From: Acanthosoma haemorrhoidale
Lineage: Eukaryota > Arthropoda > Insecta > Hemiptera > Acanthosomatidae
Direction: 5' to 3'
NCBI GenBank assembly: GCA_930367205.1
Contig: OV884015.1
Coordinates: forward strand, 34,215,288 to 34,279,287
DNA: 64,000 bases
Shown here: positions 63,861-64,000 of the stretch, in pieces
How the letters are laid out: the number at the start of each line of letters is the position of its first letter
How positions within the stretch are numbered: the first letter of the stretch is position 1
Program-made: the position numbers and the translations under genes
The notes under the pieces: model-generated
Database searches by the model: none
The model's input: only the letters and a program-made list of their open reading frames with translations
What the model was told of the DNA's origin: nothing

Positions 63861-64000
63861 GCTTTAAATAATGGCATGACTATACCATAACAAATATTGC
63901 TATCACGAAAACAATTTCCATTTCTGGCTCTGAAAATATATATATTTTTTTAAAATACTATATGGAACACAAGTTGGTCCCTAGATATTCATTAGCTGGT

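Noticed and set aside
1..64000. CRISPR arrays, operons, phage or other prokaryotic systems
   Set aside because: Spliced genes and eukaryotic transposons throughout; the only tandem array is the intronic minisatellite, which lacks spacers.

Overview
This is a stretch of an AT-rich, intron-containing animal nuclear genome, most likely an insect. The evidence is GT..AG introns of 80 to 2,400 bases, a Methuselah-type receptor (a family best known from insects), and many Tc1/mariner, non-LTR, SINE-like and miniature inverted-repeat elements. Nothing is laid out like bacterial operons. The species cannot be named from the sequence; a hemipteroid insect is only a guess.

Genes. (1) 110-9578, plus strand: twelve exons of the mitochondrial tRNA-modifying enzyme MTO1 (MnmG/GidA family), complete at the C-terminus; the N-terminal exon or exons lie upstream of the window. 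Splice phases agree across all eleven introns. (2) 13722-15733, plus strand: a decayed, intron-bearing copy of UQCRB (complex III subunit 7), with a shifted frame, a lost acceptor and stop codons. Part of it sits between two 213-base direct repeats, and another coding-like relic of unknown identity follows at about 15800-16145. (3) 19417-21536, minus strand: the last three exons of a Methuselah-like class B GPCR (TM4 to TM7 and tail). Its upstream exons were not found in the remaining 42 kb.

From 21.6 kb to the end I recognise no intact gene. This part is AT-rich intergenic or very-long-intron DNA with transposon debris: an 858-base internally deleted Tc1/mariner-type element with near-perfect TIRs and TA target duplication (25411-26268), plus a damaged sister copy (59614-60100); a 528-base mariner deletion derivative (10310-10837, between MTO1 and the UQCRB relic); a 90-base MITE (27221-27310); two oppositely oriented 5'-truncated jockey-type LINE tails (28490-29020 and 34826-35199); a five-copy dispersed family of about 440 bases, here called R1; a poly(A)-tailed repeat, here R2 (46431, 55638); several tRNA-like SINE fragments; and four hammerhead-ribozyme-like motifs of the kind carried by Penelope-like retroelements (21056, 32376, 33422, 43913).

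The genes do not form a pathway cluster. MTO1 and UQCRB both serve mitochondrial respiration, but the UQCRB copy is dead, so I read the adjacency as coincidence. The most interesting material is the hammerhead-like motifs, the R1 family, and the UQCRB relic with its flanking repeats.
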